A stretch of 37,337 nucleotides of DNA, from assembly GCA_012064415.1 (NCBI GenBank), contig SSNU01000210.1:10222-47558 (forward strand). The letters are read 5' to 3'. The notes below the pieces were generated by a model, which was not told the origin of the DNA, did not search any database, and worked only from the letters and a program-made list of their open reading frames with translations. Both the position numbers and the translations under genes were made by a program. Below, one piece after another: positions 35,053-37,337 of this stretch (the stretch's first letter is position 1; the number at the start of each line of letters is the position of its first letter). The DNA is from Gyrodactylus bullatarudis (taxonomy: Eukaryota; Platyhelminthes; Monogenea; Gyrodactylidea; Gyrodactylidae).

Positions 35053-35206
35053 ATATCATCATTTCTACTTTTGTAAATATTTGATCTTTACTTGAACTCG
35101 ATATGTATTATTAGAAACGAATCATTAGAAATAAATATATTTGTTACTGTGTTAAATTTTTTTACCTTATAAATATAATCAAGTCTTAGCACAGAAAATT
35201 AAAAAA

Positions 35207-36518
35207 ATGATCAGTCTTGGGCGTATCACTATCTTTCGCAAAAGGGTCAGTTTTTTTTCAACAAAAACGTCACTCTATCAAGTACATGAAAAATTACAAG
35301 GCAGAATGATACCTTATGCTGGATATGAAATGCCTCTCAATTATAAAAATTATAACGTGCTTGAATCTTGCAAAAAACTGAGAAGAGATTGTGGAATTTT
35401 TGATGTATCTCATATGCTGCAGGTAATTAAATTTTTAAAATTTTAACAGCTATCGTTTTATGGGGAAAATGCCGGCAATTTTTTAAGCAGTGTCACTGTT
35501 GCTGATATTGGGAATTTGAATACCGGATCCGCATCTCTTTCTTTATTTTTGAATTCTAACGCTGGTATTATTGATGATTTGATAATAAATAAAATTCAGT
35601 TGGATAAATATAATATCGTGTCAAATGCTGCGTGTCGTGAAAAAGTTTTAAAGCATTTGACAGAGCAACTGAAAAATTGGAAAAATGTACATTTTGAGAT
35701 TTTAGACAAAAGTCTCATAGCTATCCAAGGACCCAAGGCTGAATCTGTGGTTAAAAAGTTGATTTCTGACAAGGATGTAGATAAATATCACAGATTAAGC
35801 TTTATGCAGTCTTTTTCTGTTCAAAGTTTTGCTGGAATAAATGTTGAAAATTTTTCAGAAAAAGATCTTATTCGAATCACTAGATGTGGGTATACAGGAG
35901 AAGATGGTTTTGAAATAAGCATTCCAAGCGAGTATTCGTGTGAAATATTTGAAAAATTGCTCCAAGATGAAACAGTTATACCCTGTGGTCTTGCCGAAAG
36001 AGACATTTTAAGAATAGAAGCAGGTCTTTCTCTCTATGGAAACGACATTAGTGAAGAGATTGATCCATTCACAGCTGGTCTGCTCTGGACAATTAGTAAT
36101 ATCTATTTCTATTGAATAATAATAATTTTTACTAGGCAAAAATAGACGGAAATATTTTGACTTTCTTGGTGGTGATAAACTCAAAAATATCCTAGAGAAT
36201 AAAAAGTATGTTGATGTCAAAAGATTCGGATTTAAATGGAAATCGGGTCCTCCAGCAAGATGTGAGTTGGAATTTTGACTGAATTTAGATGATACAAAGA
36301 TTGTGAATGAAGACGGTTCACAAATTGGTCATATAAGCAGTTCATGTTTTTCTCCCAACTGTGGATTAAATATTGGTATGGGATATCTTAAAAAATCCAT
36401 GATGACAGATAAAGCTCTCTTTCTTGAGATAAGAAATAAGAGGTATCCAATAACTGTTTCGCCTACACCTTTTGTAGAAACGAAATATAAAAAAATTAAT
36501 TCATTAAATTATATATAA
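35207..36518 (+). CDS. AMT: Aminomethyltransferase, glycine cleavage system T-protein, 4 exons
   Basis: Mitochondrial, tetrahydrofolate-dependent enzyme. It takes the aminomethyl group from the lipoylated H-protein, releasing ammonia and methylene-THF. Exons: 35207-35422, 35450-36095, 36136-36261, 36289-36518; 405 residues, close to the usual length of about 403. The N-terminus is basic and hydroxylated, like a mitochondrial presequence. Family blocks: CGIFDVSHML, GIIDDLI, LIAIQGPKAE, TRCGYTGEDGFEIS, LRIEAGLSLYGNDI and DGSQIGHISSSCFSP. Introns are 27, 40 and 27 nt. The first 27-nt intron carries an in-frame TAA and must be removed for a full protein; the second restores phase. AATAAA lies at 36565-36570. 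Confidence 0.94.
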
Positions 36519-36721
36519 ATTAATGAATCATATTCAATTTATATTTGTTTTCTATTTCATTAAAAATAAATTCCGTTTGATAAAATAATCAATTATTAAT
36601 CATAAAGGGAAGGTCTATCTAATATTCTCTCGGATTATTTACTCATTACAAAAATCTAGTAGATCTATAAAAATAATGAATGAAGTTTAATAGTTCTTTG
36701 TTTGAGAAAAGGCCATAACAG

Positions 36722-36889
36722 TTAAATGAGTCCGTTAGAGCTTTTCAACAGTCCCTACATGACGATCAAATAGAACTCCCGACTCAGGATTCCCGAGACA
36801 TAGCCAAGAAGGGAAGGATGAGGGATTTATGTAGAGAGATCCTCAAGTCAGAGTTAATAAGAAGAATTGGACTTCAGGATGAGAGATGA
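36722..36889 (+). CDS. Unidentified 55-codon open stretch, possible terminal exon or decayed coding sequence
   Basis: It opens directly after an acceptor-like CCATAACAG (ending 36721) and runs 55 codons to TGA 36887-36889. It is locally less AT-rich than its surroundings, with many charged residues (for example DIAKKGRMRDLCREILKSEL) and helix-like spacing. There is no initiating ATG in the right place and no recognised domain. It may be an exon of an unseen gene, an old transposon fragment or chance. It lies between the AMT 3' end and a hAT terminus. Confidence 0.25.
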   Translation, partial: LNESVRAFQQSLHDDQIELPTQDSRDIAKKGRMRDLCREILKSELIRRIGLQDER

Positions 36890-37066
36890 CTATTGAACAC
36901 AATCTGCTGATTTCTCTTGGAAAGGAAGGCACAAGACAGTGTTGATAATTGTCAATATGTTCCAATATAGAAAGCTATTATAATAATTATTGATGGATTT
37001 GAGAATTAATGACTGTTACAGAAGAATTTTTTTTATTGGAACATATTATTTTAATTTGGAACACGA

Positions 37067-37337
37067 GTAATTACTAGGGCATCAAAAAATAGGACGCTAT
37101 TCCCTTTTTTTAGGACCCTAAAATTTAAGCAACTACAAAAATTAGGACTTAATGAAAAAAATTTAGGACAAATAGAAATATATTTTCTTATTGATTTAAT
37201 TAAAGAGATTTATTCACATGTAAGAAAACATAATATTCGAAGCGGCTATCTGAAAAGTGTCTTTTATCAGTAAACAAGTTCTTCATGATAGAAAAGGATC
37301 TCTCTACATCACAAGAAGTAGACTGTGCATTTTGAAC
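37067..37337 (-). mobile_element. hAT transposon, one end only, running off the right edge
   Basis: The end starts at 37075 with TAGGGCATCAAAAAATAGG and is preceded by GTAATTAC (37067-37074), a candidate 8-bp target duplication. Short direct repeats of TTAGGAC or TAGGAC follow (about 37091, 37111, 37142 and 37163), as in hAT subterminal regions. The transposase C-terminus reads inward on the minus strand. The other end is outside the window. Confidence 0.8.
37200..37337 (-). CDS. hAT transposase, C-terminal dimerisation domain (partial)
   Basis: Forty-five codons and a stop (37200-37202) are visible on the minus strand. The stretch STSCDVERSFSIMKNLFTDKR is the hallmark of the hAT C-terminal dimerisation domain (hATC), followed by a short tail ending VNKSL. 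The frame is open to the window edge with no lesion, so this copy may be less decayed than the hAT relic in the Pax intron. Confidence 0.88.
   Translation of the reverse strand, partial: VQNAQSTSCDVERSFSIMKNLFTDKRHFSDSRFEYYVFLHVNKSL

Overview
The window is animal nuclear DNA: AT-rich, with GT-AG introns on both strands and genes that only animals carry (a teneurin, a Pax protein with a homeodomain, a furin-type proprotein convertase). Housekeeping genes (cullin-3, Tom40, glycine-cleavage T-protein) lie between them. Many introns are about 50-60 nt, and several appear to be only 24-32 nt. The species cannot be named from the sequence; an invertebrate with compact introns is the most I can say.

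Layout. (1) 762-7849, minus: the N-terminal half of a teneurin in 19 exons, running off the left edge. (2) 7850-8015: a short gap to a head-to-head cullin-3 gene (8016-12362, plus, 4 exons). Its last intron holds a hAT-type miniature element and a second foldback element. (3) 13398-21602: a mobile-element cluster. It contains a Tc1/IS630-type element with a frameshifted transposase; a 5'-truncated Ty3/gypsy-type remnant with an integrase core; a 1.28-kb element with 443-bp terminal inverted repeats nested in that remnant; traces of other repeats; and a piggyBac element whose transposase has three in-frame stops. (4) 22663-29391, plus: a 7-exon Pax3/7-like gene in which the PAI half of the paired domain is not followed by a recognisable RED half. 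Its 4.9-kb intron holds another hAT derivative. (5) 30283-30733: a probable Helentron-type fragment. (6) 31179-33596, plus: a furin-like convertase in 9 exons. (7) 34165-35052, plus: an intronless Tom40. (8) 35207-36518, plus: aminomethyltransferase in 4 exons. (9) 37067-37337: the end of a hAT element with the C-terminal dimerisation domain of its transposase, running off the right edge.

The genes do not form a functional unit; this is ordinary animal gene order with accessory DNA in introns and gaps. Exon models were built by hand from ORFs, GT-AG sites, phase bookkeeping (phases agree at every junction listed) and remembered family motifs. No alignment or transcript was available. The observations most worth testing are the ultrashort introns, the apparent loss of the RED subdomain in the Pax gene, the six-EGF teneurin that keeps both odd-cysteine EGF repeats, and the nested long-inverted-repeat element.
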